A stretch of 64,000 nt of DNA from Mucidula mucida (taxonomy: Eukaryota > Basidiomycota > Agaricomycetes > Agaricales > Physalacriaceae): NCBI GenBank assembly GCA_015501055.1, contig JADNYV010000006.1:310001-374000 (forward strand). The letters run 5' to 3'. Numbering within the stretch: position 1 is the stretch's first letter; the number at the start of each line of letters is the position of its first letter. The notes below the pieces were generated by a model that was not told the origin of the DNA, searched no databases, and was given only the letters and a program-made list of their open reading frames with translations. Below, piece by piece: positions 11,511-23,223 of the stretch. The translations under genes and the position numbers were made by a program.

Positions 11511-13866
11511 CTAGTCCCATCCCTTAATCTTCATCGTTCCATTCTCGAGGAAGTTGGTGTGGAACTATCAAAGTAATCAACGTCGTGTCGGCCCTCCATA
11601 GAATGAAGGGTCTTCTTACCTTGAAGGCGTTCCTCAACATGTGTGGCTCATGACCGGCACCGCGTTTCATGCATTCGTGAAGTGATCTGTCATAGTACTC
11701 CTGTAAGAGGTCCTTGTAGTCGGGATGCGCGCATTTCTCGATGATGAGGGGAGCACGTTCTCTTGGTGATAAACCACGGAGATCAGCAAGACCTTGCTCG
11801 GTGACTACAACGTCCAAATCGTGTTCTATCCTTGGTCAGTACAACGGGTTGCGGAGGTCTTGGAAGATTTCGTACCAGTTTGGTCAACATGAGAAGCGAA
11901 GGGTACAATGCAACTGATACCAGTAGGGTCATTCTTCGTTGGGCGACTACGAACGAGATGAGACGAGTTGAAGAGAAAGATTCGACGCGTGATACTGACC
12001 TTGAGGGAGTGTGCATAATCGAGAGTTTCGCGTTTCGCAAGAAGTCGGCAGAGCCTCCTAAGCCATTCAGCATGCGCGAACCAAGAGCGTTCGTAGAGTT
12101 AGCATGAGCGTACTAACCAACACATTAGGGTGGTGTACGACAACTTGGTGGATAACGTACGATATCGACTTCCAAAGGTGTATTCATGGCAATGATACCA
12201 AGGCGTCGGATAATCTCGGGAGAGTTGGCAACTTGCTGAGAGCGCAAGAGAAGGCGGTTCTTGTAAGTCTCCCAGTTCTTGTAGAAATGATCGAACCTAA
12301 GATACGTTAGCTGGCTCAAGAAACGGTGGCAAGGTGAACAAACGCGTACCCATCGGGACTGAATCGGATCGAGGTGGCAGTAGCAAATTCGAGTTTTCCG
12401 GAGTCAAAGAAACGAATAAAAGTATCTGGCGTCCGTCAGTCCAGATGTTGGATACCTGTGAATAGGTGCTTTACCTTGGAGAACTTCGGTCCATACTTGG
12501 ACCTGATCGAATGGACCATCTGCAAGGCCGCCAATGATGGAATTGGCAACGTTTCCGATACCTGATTGAAGAGGAAGAAGAGACTTGGGTAGACGCCCCA
12601 CCGATACTTCCTCCGAGAGGAAGTCGATAAGGTGACGCGCAATCGCCCGACTCTCGTCATTCTAGTACAAAAAAAAAATCAGACACATGGAGAGAACGAA
12701 AGAAAATGAAGGATGTACTTCAGGTGTATTAGCACTTGTGTTGTCCGGGCTAACGCTCTCGACAATAGCCACCACACGGTCTGGATCGACAGGAATAGAC
12801 GTGGTGCCTATACGATCCGAAGGATGCGTGATGAGCTGATGGCCCATGGGGATTAATATTGAGATATTGCATGATGTCATTCATGTTGCTGGACTCACGT
12901 AGGGCTGACGGTGGGGAGGAACGAAAGACTGATTTATGTCGTGTAAACCGGTGAGGTTAGGGATGCGGGTGTTAACCTCGATGATGATCTTTTCCGCCGA
13001 CTGTATGATTTCTGGGGTTGCACCAACGGACGCGCCTGGGGTCACGTATGAGAGATAGACTGCGGATGGCAAAAATGCAAACGTACCTGGTACAATGGAT
13101 CCGTCTTCCTCGATGGCGGTAGCTTCCACGATAGCCCAATTCAATGGCTTATTTGGATCTCCGTGCTTCTTCTTCAGACTGTAATAGCCGTAAACCAGAT
13201 CCTGAGGGAACACTGGATGTCCGTTGGAGCCCGTTGTCTTGAATGGTACTCAGTACTCACTGGAAAGGTGCTTGTCCGCAAAATTGATCCTGCCGTCGTT
13301 GATACCCTTGGAAATCTCCTTACCGACCTGATGAGGATAGCGCCGCTCGATCCTAAGCACGAATGTAAGCTTCAGTGCAAACAAGAGATGGAGACACGTA
13401 CATGTCCATGCGTGCCCATCGGTCCTCAACCTCCGGTCCACACGACGCGCCAACGAAGAGATTAAACTTCTTCTTGGTGTCTGGGTTGGCTTGGAGGTTA
13501 TTGGATTCAATGTGGTCCGCGATGGCCTGCTCTCCGATGAGTGTCCGACAATGATGCAAACTGCTCTACGTACTGTGGGGACGGCTTTAGGGTACCCAAC
13601 ACCAGTGAAGCCAGACCAGCCGATCTATAAGGATACGATGAACACTGGTCAATACAAGAAAACGGAAGGACAGACATAGTCGTCGTGCTGAAGAAAACAA
13701 TGAGTCCCCGGGTCGAATTGATGACAATAGTACTTACCTGGAACAAGGGGGCCAAGTCGGATGCTTGAGCAAGCTTGTTCAAGTAGGCTGGACGCTTGAC
13801 ACGCTCACGAAGGGCGGCCGATGGGCTGCTGGAGGCGACGTGGCGAAGCGAGGGCGTTATCCTCAT
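11511..13866 (-). CDS. ACH1: acetyl-CoA hydrolase / CoA-transferase ACH1 (mitochondrial)
   Basis: ACH1 moves CoA between acetyl-, propionyl- and succinyl-CoA in mitochondria and detoxifies propionyl-CoA. About eleven exons on the minus strand run from ATG 13866 to TAG 11511-11513. The N-terminus ([20 protein letters not shown]) is an arginine/serine-rich mitochondrial presequence. Conserved blocks in order are [130 protein letters not shown], and a C-terminus ending [10 protein letters not shown]. The family-specific glutamate region falls within the [10 protein letters not shown] and NGLGGSADF blocks. The first ATG in the open frame is non-standard, so the internal ATG before the presequence was chosen. 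It converges with the Hook gene and no frameshifts were seen. Confidence 0.95.
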
Positions 13867-14449
13867 GATGGTTTCGGAGAAAACAAACGGTTCCGCGAAT
13901 TCAAAGGAGACATTGGGCCTGGGCTGTTTTATAGGTCGTGGTTGTATCTTAAACCGGGTCAAGCCGGCAGAGCCGCCTTACTGCCGATCGTTTGCTACCA
14001 CTAACGCCGCTGCCTCTGTTCTTCTTGGCTTTTCGGACTACAGTTACGACGCGTAGATTGTCGTGAATTAACTTTTTCGCTCGAATGCTGTTCCAACGCG
14101 CTTCCTAGAAGATATGAAGCCTCAATGCCGCCTCCGGCCGAAATAGCGTGCCGTCGGGATATACTTCAAGTAGGCGGCGCTCGGAGGACCGAAAAACGGC
14201 TCTCCAGATCTCTCCATACTATACCCCACACTTCCGACGGAAGTTTTACACGTCAACGTAGGTAGGGGCGGTAGTAGCAGTCGCATATTGAATTAACAGG
14301 CAGCAAGTTCAACTCTGTTCAACTTCAAGTAAGTTCACGTTCGATCACATTGCCACAGGCAACAAGTTCGATGTTCATCAAAGTCCATAATCATTTCGCT
14401 TCAAAAGGCGTAGAATTCAAGAAGAAGAGTCCATCTGATACACGTGACA
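13867..14449. other. ACH1 promoter and 3' end of the cysteine-rich gene
   Basis: About 580 bases, the upstream region of ACH1 on the minus strand. It contains tggccgaaatagcg and C/G-rich patches but no identifiable consensus element or gene. Confidence 0.4.
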
Positions 14450-15123
14450 TTACAACTGGTCAACACCCTCTGCACAAAGCCCACACCCGATGCATTCCAG
14501 GCAGGCTGCATAATTTCATGAGAACAGTTCGATTCAGCATTCAGAGAAACATTACCGAGCCCTCCGCAGCAGGCGCACAAGTAACAGGGAGCACAGAGAG
14601 GGTTCGAAAAAACGCCTATTTCGCTCGTTAGTTCTGTTTTGAAACGAGTAGTCCGGTAACCAACCTTTACAGCACCACGCACTCAGGCAAATGCCTAGAA
14701 TAAGGACTACGAACAGGCCAACAAAGATAACAATCAGGTATACTGACAGAATGTGAGCTCTAGAGAGATGGGGACAACGAAAAAATGCGTACATTTTTTA
14801 TCGGTAAAAGAATTCCCGCTGTTCGTTCCATCATCCACCGCGCGGGAAAATATCGATCTTCCCTCCGTGAAACCAAAAGGGTCAAAGCGAACGTAACAGG
14901 ATAGTCCTAGCAGGGCGAGCAAGCCCAAGAGGACGACCAGAATGGCAATGAGGAATCGCAGCATGCGGGCTGCATGGTATCGTTTGTGGCACGGCGAATT
15001 GGCCTCAAGCTCGCACGACGAACAAGCATGCCCATGCTGATTGGCAGCGTGCTTTTCGTCCTCAAAGTGGTATACATCCATGAAGGTGGTTGTAGGCTGA
15101 GAAACGTTAGGTTTCGACGACAT
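14450..15123 (-). CDS. cysteine-rich two-TM membrane protein, function unknown
   Basis: Four minus-strand exons (15123-14793, 14742-14665, 14615-14556, 14505-14450) sum to 525 nt, or 174 aa. Residues about 54-76 (MLRFLIAILVVLLGLLALL) and 112-133 (YLIVIFVGLFVVLILGICL) are transmembrane helices joined by a loop of about 35 residues. The N-terminal part is His/Cys-containing and hydrophilic (HGHACSSCELE). The last 40 residues hold eleven cysteines in tight spacing (LCAPCYLCACCGGLACL, then ECIGCGLC). Such tails may be palmitoylated or bind metal, which is inference. The exon chain is supported because only these splices keep the cysteine tail open. I recognise the CACCGGLACL style from Agaricomycete proteins but cannot assign a function. 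Confidence 0.7.
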
Positions 15124-15171
15124 GATCACTGGATGAGGATTTGAGTAAGTGGAGGGGAAAATTGCCAGCAA

Positions 15172-15641
15172 TTAGCGCTGCGGCTTTATATGACGAGGGA
15201 AGAAAATAGAAGCAGACGCGGCAGTCGTAGTGGAAGTCACAGAAGAGGTGTATCGCAACGACCTGCCTGCCTGTATGCCAAGTGTTGCTGCGGAAGCAGA
15301 TGCTGTGCGTCTAGATGCTGATGATGGTCGTGGTGGATCTTTCCCGCTTTCAAATCGCACGATGAGTCGGTCCTTATACCGTTCGACATGGGGACTCCTT
15401 GGGCCCAAGTCTCTGTTGAGTCAGACAACAGTGTGAACACATCTGAGCAGTGAGCTAGACATTCAGAAATCGAGCATACAAAAAGAGCTAGGTCTGACTG
15501 ACGTGGGTAACAGCATGAATCCACATGAGATGAAACCAATAGCCGCCTTCCAGTCCAACCTTTCCTACAGTGGAAACATACCAGGCTATTTTTGCGTCGG
15601 GGAGCTCGCAACCGGAGTATTGTCCATTGAGAGCGCTTCAT
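15172..15641 (-). pseudogene. possible unassigned gene, reading frame disrupted
   Basis: Protein-like stretches appear in different minus-strand frames: IAWYVSTVGKVGLEGGYWFH near 15500-15570, FTLLSDSTETWAQGVP near 15410-15450, and HVERYKDRLIVRFESGKDPP near 15330-15390, followed by a Ser/Thr-rich tail to a stop at 15172. I could not join them with legal introns. This may be a decayed gene, or a real gene with an indel error (an A5 run lies at the first break). No family recognised. Confidence 0.3.
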
Positions 15642-16115
15642 CTTCTAAGCAAACCCAGCGAAGACTCCACTCCCGCCGTGACGAATCTAGTTTGTCGGTT
15701 ACTACATACGTACTTGACCAGGTTGGAGTAACTTATCGTCTTACAAAGGCGAATCAAAGTAGTCTAGGTCTCAGGGACATGAGAACAAGTATACTCACTC
15801 ACGTCTTCAAGGAGGGTTTTCATATCTATTCCCTTCGAGTGCGTTTTGCAGTGCGTATGTACTTGGTGCGTCCACCTGGCGTAAACAAAAGAATGATCGG
15901 CGTTGACTGCCAAATTCGTCCAACTCTTCTTCGACTCTTCTTGCACCAACCAGCATTCAAGATGACCCAACGACGCTTCGAATCGGGTTCAAACGGCGGA
16001 CTGCTCACTCAGGTATTCTCGTGACGATTTCGACTCATCCGAGAGTATCGGCCGGGACGACGCCGGCAGTGCTTTAAATACATCAAAACTTAGCACGCCA
16101 CCGACCCCAGACAAC
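15642..16115. other. upstream region of the DUF1348 gene
   Basis: A minus-strand coding-like stretch (VILNAGWCKK...IWQSTPIILLFTP, 15870-16005) has no ATG and no identified partner, and may be an upstream exon of the disrupted frame at 15172-15641. The plus-strand promoter of the next gene includes tttaaata about 45 bases before its ATG. Confidence 0.3.
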
Positions 16116-16732
16116 ATGTCTTTGCGACCACCTTTCACACTCGAAACTGCGATGAAGAAGGTCAAGCTTGCGCAAGACTTATGGAATACCAGAACTCCTG
16201 CCAAAGTCGCGCTCGCTTATACACCCGATACTGTCTGGCGTAATCGGGACTCGTTCCTGAGAGGCAGGCCTGCAGTGGAAAAGTTTCTGGAGGCCAAGTG
16301 GGCCAAGGAACACCATTATATGTGCGTTTTTCACGCGTCTTCTGTCGGTCCTTCGTCCGAAGCGCGTTCAGTTTGAGGAAAGAGCTGTTTACCTTCGCTG
16401 ACAACAAGATCGCCGTCCAAGTATGTCTCTTGTTGAAGTCGAGTATATATGCAAACCTGAAGCACGTTCCTCTAGTTCTTCTATGAATGGAATGAGAGGC
16501 CCGATGCATCTGGTCAATGGTACCGCACCTACGGTCTTGAGGTATACATCGGTTTCTGTTCGCCGCGATCCCGTTTCTCATGCTATATGTACAGGATTGG
16601 ACCTTCGACGAATCTGGTCTAATGAGGAAGCGAATGATGAGTGGAAACGACGTCCGTATCACTGATGAAGAGAGGTGGTTCAAGCCCGGTGTGGATATTG
16701 AAAAGGTCGAAATTTCGGAGGACCATCTTTAA
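16116..16732 (+). CDS. DUF1348 / NTF2-like superfamily protein
   Basis: Four exons (16116-16321, 16372-16420, 16476-16541, 16595-16732) sum to 459 nt, or 152 aa. Signature blocks of the DUF1348 branch of the NTF2/SnoaL fold are all present: KKVKLAQDLWNTRTPAKVAL, DTVWRNRD, GRPAVEKFLEAKWAKE, LRKELFTFADNKIAVQFFYE, GQWYRTYGLE, and GLMRKRMMSGNDVRI. The splice at 16322-16371 restores YILRKEL. Family members are small cytosolic proteins of unclear activity, often linked to stress responses. No signal peptide. The 3' part from 16733 to about 17500 carries no further exon. Confidence 0.9.
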
Positions 16733-17470
16733 TGTCAGTTTTGAAAGAAAGGGCTGGCGCTTTAACCTGAGCATTTTCAGTCAGTATCCTAGATGCGTAT
16801 CATTGACACCAAGTGCAAAGTTCATCATGCGGCTCTTCCGCGTCACCGCCTTGCCAGTCGCCGTGTCATCTGATGTTTTCTGAATATTCAGTTCACGTAG
16901 TCGTGAACTCTCCCAGCCTACCTTCTGACCTCCATAGTCGCACGCAGGATGAAGTCTATGCCACGCCGACTTCTTCAGATCAGATGATGCTCACATTATC
17001 GGTCTCGAGACAGACATGAGACAAGATCCCGCTTAGTCCAAGCCTATTATCGTCGGTCCGCACCAAACGCCCAGATTGGGCGCGAAACACAGCCTCTCGA
17101 CTGAGGCTTCCTTTCGCTGGACCTTCTCTGAGTTCTCAAGTTCGTATCTAGACGTGTTTTTCCCATCATACCCAATATAGTCCTCACCACCGCTTCGAAT
17201 GCTAATTCTCCGGAACAGACGCCACCACCATTGAAAGCGCTTCGAAAGGCTCACATCATTACTCATCACTGAATCTCGCCTATCTCGCTGCGTCCACTTG
17301 ACCGTAGAGATCTACAGAGCCCTGCGGAGTGGTCCCCTAACCACGCTCAGCTGTCTTCACTCATGATACCGGTTCGCATTTTAGTGGGCATTCCCTCGAC
17401 AACGTCTCCACGCTCTGTCATCTGACGCATTGTTCTTAGGACCTCCTCAACGGAGCTAGATCTGTAGCAA
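16733..17470. other. intergenic, no gene recognised
   Basis: About 740 bases upstream of alcohol oxidase. No believable frame. It probably includes the regulatory region of the oxidase. Confidence 0.45.
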
Positions 17471-17474
17471 CGTA

Positions 17475-17482
17475 TTTATAAG
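17475..17482 (+). promoter_or_regulatory. TATA-like element of alcohol oxidase
   Basis: TTTATAAG lies about 70 bp before the alcohol oxidase ATG, a usual distance in highly expressed fungal genes. Confidence 0.5.
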
Positions 17483-17548
17483 GGGGGATTTGAGCGGCAA
17501 AAACAGCATTGCACTCTCTGAGTATCTGTCTACCTAACTTGCGATAAC

Positions 17549-20520
17549 ATGGGTCATCCTGAGGAAGTCGACATCATTGTGGCGGGCGGTGGGCCTGCAG
17601 GTATGCATGAAGACAAGACTCTCATGGACCTGACCAACCGGTTCGCCTAGGTTGCGTCGTCGCTGGGCGTCTTGCTTACGCCGACCCTAATTTGAAGGTG
17701 ATGCTCATTGAAGGCATGCCATTTCCTTCGCAATATTGGTCCATGACTGACGATGTCTTCTAGGTGGAGCTAATAACCGAGACGATCCATGGGTCTACCG
17801 GTTTGTGATTTTGCTGCTAGCTGTCTTGGTCCTTTTCAACCATTTCTTGCAGTCCTGGCATTTATGTCAAGAATATGCAACGGGATGGGATGTGAGTGTG
17901 CCTACCCTCACGTCGCTTTTCGATTGGGCTAAATCTGTATTACAGCAACGACAAGGCAACGTTCTACACTGACACCATGCAGTCTTCCCATCTTCGAGGA
18001 AGGCAGAGTATCGTTCCGTACGTTCACTTATGTCTGTTGCCTCTTGATAGGCCATTGACTTATTTGCAGCTGCGCCAATATTTTGGGCGGAGGCAGCAGG
18101 TGGGCGTTTTGCGCTTCGCCATTGTCCCTGCTTTCTCATCTCCTGTATTAGCATCAATTTCCAGATGTATACTAGGGCTTCGGCTTCCGACTGGGGTATG
18201 TATGCTTCAGGCTGGCCTTATCGCATCTCATTGTTATTCTCAGATGACTTTAAGACCGACGGCTGGAAGGCCGAAGGTACGCTCTTTTTCCGTAAGCTCT
18301 TATTTTGACCTAATGTGGATCCGAAGACCTGTTGCCTCTCATGAAGAGAGTAAGCATTTCTTGACTTACCAGCTGACTGATATTGAAGTGTCCCCGATAG
18401 TTAGAGAACTACCAGAAGCCAACTAACAATGACAAGCACGGATACGACGGTCCCATTGCAATCAGCAATGGGGGCTCCATCTCTCCGCTTGCCCAGGATT
18501 TTTTGAGGGCTTGTGACGCCGTTGGAATTCCATATAGCGGTATGTACATTCAAACTTTACGATGCGCGACCGACCTTCTGATACATGATCGCCAGACGAC
18601 ATCCAAGGTTTCTTGTTCGTTTACCACCTTGTGTTCTTTGACTCATAGTTTCCACAGACCTGGACACCTCGCATGCCTCCGAGATCTGGGCCAAGTACAT
18701 CAATCGCCACACTGGTCGCCGCAGCGACGCCGCTACAGCTTACGTTCACAGCGTTATGGACGTCCAAACGAATCTTTACCTTCGCACCAATGCACGTGTA
18801 TCGCGTGTTATTTTCGAAGGGAATAAAGCTGTCGGAGTGGCATACGTTCCCGCTAGGAATCGTGCCGATGGCGCAAAGACCCTTGAGACTATCGTCAAAG
18901 CGAGGAAGTACGTCGTCCTGAGTAGCGGAACGTTGGGCACACCTCAGATCTTGGAACGCTCTGGCGTCGGCGACAAGAAGCTCATGCAGAAATTGGATTT
19001 GAAAGTCGTCAGTGACTTGCCGGGTGTTGGGTGGGTTTATCTCTATTGTGCGATCCACTTGAGCTGACAAATTGACCGTCGCAGAGAGCAGTATCAGGAT
19101 CATTATACCACACTTTCTCGCACGTCGCTTTCTTCGTCTATTGTGCCTGGAACTCACGGCGGATAGTGTATCGCGTTTCTAACGAGAGCTTCACATTGGA
19201 CGCCTTTCTACGCGGCGACAAGGAAGCTCAGAAAGAGGTATGCCTTGGGTTCACCGCTTGCCCATGTGTCCTGATGTAGTACTCCGTAGTTATTCCAAGA
19301 GTGGGAGACCAGTCCCGAGAAAGCAAGATTGTCTTCTAACGCCATTGATGCTGGCTTCAAGGTCTGAACCCATGTTATTCTATCCTACATGTTGTTTGAC
19401 AATAATGTAGATTCGTCCCACGGAGGAGGAGCTCAAAGAGATGGGCCCAGAGTTCAACGAACTTTGGAATACGTACTTCAAGGACAAGCCTGACAAGCCC
19501 GTCATGTAAGCCTTGTACCGTTTCACGTCTAAATCAGTCACTCAACGGTGTCGATAGGTTCGGATCTATCGTTTCTGGAGGTAAGATCTACGATACTTTT
19601 CAGGATTATGGAAAGCTTAATCGCAATGCAGCTTACGCCGACCATTCTCTCCTCCCGCCTGGCAACTACATTACAATGTTCCAATATCTCGAGTACCCAG
19701 CTTCTCGCGGAAAGATCCACATCAAGTCCCAGAATCCCTACGTTGAGCCATTCTTCGACAGTGGCTTCCTGAACAACAAGGCTGACTTCGCTCCAATTCG
19801 CTGGAGCTACAAGAAGACGAGGGAAATCGCCAGGCGTATGGATGGTAAGACATTCGGCAACCATCATTTGACTACCGTTCACTGTCTTCAGCATTCCGTG
19901 GGGAGCTGACCTCTCACCATCCTCGCTTCCACCCCGCCTCTCCGGCGGCCTCGAAAGATATCGATATCAGAACGGCGAAGCAATTGTTGCCCAACTCGTT
20001 CACAGTCGGCATCCACATGGGCACATGGCACAAGTGGGTAGCTAGTATCCTTGACATGAAACATATCATTAAGCATGCTTCTTAGACCCGGCGAGGATTA
20101 CAACGCCTCTAAAGTTCATGAAGACCTCAAGTATACCGAGGAGGACGACAAGGCTATTGACGACTGGGTCGCTGATCACGTTGAGACGACGTGGCATAGT
20201 TTGGGAACGTGCGCCATGAAGCCCCGTGAACAGGGTGGCGTCGTTGATCCTCGCTTGAACGTCTTCGGCACTCAGAACTTGAAGGTCGTGGATCTCAGTA
20301 TCTGCCCTGACAATTTGGGAACTAACACCTACTCGTCGGCTTTGTGCGTTGGCTCTCCTTGTCCTGTGTGAGCAAGCTAAATGTGACTTTCAGACTCGTC
20401 GGCGAGAAGGGGGCCGATATTATTACAGAGGAGCTGGGTCTGAAAGTCAAGACTCCTCACGCTCCCGTCCCGCATGCGCCAGTCCCGACTGGAAAGCCCG
20501 CGACGCAGCAAGTGCGTTGA
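17549..20520 (+). CDS. alcohol (methanol) oxidase, GMC family
   Basis: This FAD enzyme oxidises short-chain alcohols such as methanol to aldehyde, with H2O2 as by-product. In wood-rot fungi it is thought to use methanol from lignin demethoxylation and supply peroxide. The N-terminus has the dinucleotide fold IIVAGGGPAGCVVAGRLA. GMC signature 1 appears as CANILGGGSSINFQMYTRAS, and signature 2 as LSSGTLGTPQILERSGVG. The C-terminal half holds TWHSLGTCAMKPREQGG with the catalytic histidine and DNLGTNTYSSALLVGEKGAD. The gene is split by about 16 short introns. The protein ends PTGKPATQQVR, as in extracellular Agaricomycete alcohol oxidases, and lacks the SKL-type peroxisomal signal of yeast enzymes. 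Two introns look like GC-AG types (17714-17763 and one near 19120-19168). Confidence 0.93.
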
Positions 20521-21276
20521 ATGTTCGTGGTCTTGTCTTCTGGATGAAATTTGTATGTACGATATGCTGAGAATCGCTAAACGTGTACCATTTACTTTTT
20601 CCCTTACCGTCCCGTCGAATATGTGATGTACTTGAATAAAGTGTATTTTAGAGTATGTCTTGCGATGACAAGAGACCAAGGAGGCAGATCGTGACGGAAG
20701 TTGAAAGTTGGCATTCGCGCCTAGTACGATTCGCATACGATTCGGAATACTAGAAGCGAACCAGTCCTGACGACCTCAATAGCTGAATCATGTTGTTAGT
20801 GTATGAGAAGCTGCACATTATGTGCATAACTTCGATGTCGGAGAGATCTCAAATAGCAGGATGTCCACGTAATGCGGCGTCAAAGACTTGTCAATTGCGC
20901 CACCATTGAAAGATACTTGTGATCAAGACGAGGAGCCAGAGGCTGAGTCGGTTGGCTGCATGTACACAGTGGTTGAACACAGGAACCTTGATTGTACTCA
21001 TATAACACGCGTCGATGCATACCAGATGCGTTCTTCAATATATACCTTCGAAGTTCTTCCTGGCCTTCAAGCGTCGCTTCCTCAAGGTTTCGATCTCTGA
21101 CTACTCGGTCGCCCTTCTGCGCTTTCGCGATGGAAACGTAAATCATCATTCGTCAATACTATATCTGTAGCAATATCTTTACATGTACGCAGAACAGCGC
21201 TGTGTACTCTGTGGAAAAAATGCCCACCTAAATTACTTATTGCTTTACATTATGTCCATAGTAACTTCGTCATGAT
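20521..21276. other. 3' region of alcohol oxidase
   Basis: A minus-strand ATG frame (20880-21149, 89 codons) has no recognisable motif or partner exon. Otherwise AT-rich 3' sequence between two convergent genes. Confidence 0.4.
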
Positions 21277-23138
21277 TCAGTACCTGTCTTTTGGGATTCG
21301 GGAGAAGTCGATATTTTTCATTTTCCCCTTCCCTTTGTTCCTCTTCTTTGGGAATTTGAATTCTGCTTCCTCGGTATGCCGTTTTCGCTTGGGCGACACT
21401 GACTTCACGTGGACATCTTCATCGTCGGAAGTGACTGAGTTATGGTTGTAATCTGTTATGAGAAGAGCGACAATCAGCTTTCAGCCCAGTTGATGTTGTT
21501 CAATGTATACTAACGTCGTGGCCGAGAACGTACTGGCGTACGGGGCTCGTTGACGGAATCCGAGTTATTGATAGTTTCACTTTCACGTTCAGGCGTTGTC
21601 CTACCGGGGTTAGGACTCCCCTCATTGAAGTTGAAGACCCGACGAGCAACGCTACTCGATGCCCCGGGAGTGCTTTGACGCTGAGATTGGGGTCTTACAG
21701 GCGTTTGGAATGTAAACAAGCATTTGGGTGAGGGCGAGTCACTGCCCATATTATCCTTTTCAGATTTGACCACATCATCGACAGACATGGCGGCAGAAGA
21801 GACAACCCCCTCATCTGAGCCGAAAAGTTGCAATGCAATCAAATCTTCATACGACGACCGGCGAGAGAGCTTGTGATGTCCTTCTTCCAGGGACGGCCTC
21901 TGAGGCGACGGAGAGCTGGTACATGAACGCGCGGTTGCTTGACTTGTTTTGTCGTCTTCATTTTCATCCTCTTAATCACCAAGTTTCCAACTCCTTTCTT
22001 CAGCATTGCTTCCCCCGCGTTTCTCTTCGCGCTCAAGTTGTGGAAGTGATGGCACATCTGGAAATGAAGGTGAGAAGTACATTACCATGGCATCTTGAAT
22101 ACAAAGACTTACAGCTTGGTCTGCTCAGACGGAAACCTTGACCTAATGCTGCAGCATATGACAGCTGAGGATCTCCCTCCTCTTCTCTCTCATCATTGAC
22201 TTTGACTTTTTCTTCCTGCTCATCCTCATCCTCATGTACAACGTAGTGTTTCTCCTCAGCTCTCTCTGACCGTAATTCCAAGTCGTCATCCCACTGACTC
22301 CTACTCAGTAGCTTCCCGATATCACGCTTTCCCCCTTGATGATTTGGGTGTTCAAAATGTGCCAGAAAGTATGCAGGGTACTAGTAGAGGTGGAAGTTGT
22401 AAAATTTCGATGTGTGGATATTCCGGGGAGCTCACCTTTGACCGTAGCTCAGGAGTCTTTGTGTATTTAAGCCACACATTATTCCGCACATAACTCAGCT
22501 TCCACCCTCCATAATGATGTCCAAATGGTACAAGAAACTCCTTGTATGTGTAACCTTTGCCTGCATGCCGTCTTAGGCCACGGTGGTATTGCACGAGCGC
22601 AGTGTGAAGCTTTTCATCCATCAGAATATACCAAAACTGACATTGAGAAGACTTATCAACTCGTCAGGTTCATTCAACAGCTCCATGATGTATGATTCTG
22701 GCACGTTGTTGACAGATTTGTTCATGTAAGGACCAAATGGAAGGACAAATTCGCCCTGCGTCTCATCGGAGCAAAGATTGAAGATACCCAGGCGGACATT
22801 GACTAAGTCTTTTCCCCATAAACTTTATGAAGGGCATTATGACATCTTGAGGACTTGATTTTGCATGATCAATAAGGTGGTTATGATAATCCAGGATCTG
22901 AGACTAGTCGTATGTGAAGCAGTATGAAAGTCTATGCACTCGCCATTTGTGCGGCGGGAACATTCTCCTCCCCTGCCCAAGAGACGTAATAGAGGTAACT
23001 ACACTTTCCAGCGTGCTCCCCGATTGTCCACAAAGTGCCTCCACCAGTCAAATCATCGGTGTACCACTCGAACAATTCAGGATTTGCGTCTATTTCCCCT
23101 TGAGGTATGTCCACAGGTGCTATTGGAGGCGCTGCCAT
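21277..23138 (-). CDS. probable nuclear protein with repeated P-F-G-x-Y motif, function unknown
   Basis: Multi-exon minus-strand gene from ATG 23138 to TGA 21277-21279; some splices are uncertain. The N-terminus (PELFEWYTDDLTGGGTLWTI) is followed by WAGEENVPAAQMA. Two copies of a related motif follow: GEFVLPFGPYMNKSVNNVPE with ESYIMELL, and YKEFLVPFGHHYGGW with VRNNVWLKY. The P-F-G-x-Y...P-x-x-Y spacing resembles DUF3820-type domains, which is inference. An acidic stretch (HEDEDEQEEKVKVNDEREEE) and a Ser/Pro-rich region come next. The end is basic (SPKRKRHTEEA, FPKKRNKGKGKMK), consistent with nuclear localisation. The middle (21840-22080) has a frame change I could not resolve cleanly. It shares an 85 bp divergent promoter with GRC3. 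Confidence 0.55.
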
Positions 23139-23223
23139 CTCATCTAACTGCTTCTGATGATGGATGGAAAAGGCAGAGCGAGATGTGGCTGTGCAGGCTC
23201 TCTTCTTGCCTTTTTCGGTCGCT
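23139..23223. promoter_or_regulatory. 85 bp divergent promoter
   Basis: The ATGs of the P-F-G protein (minus) and GRC3 (plus) lie 85 bp apart, so the core promoters and 5' leaders must overlap. No TATA element is evident. Confidence 0.5.

Noticed and set aside
16960..20520. Possible secondary-metabolite or methanol-utilisation cluster around alcohol oxidase
   Set aside because: Neighbours are a DUF1348 protein and an orphan nuclear protein. No formaldehyde or formate dehydrogenase, and no backbone synthase, is present.
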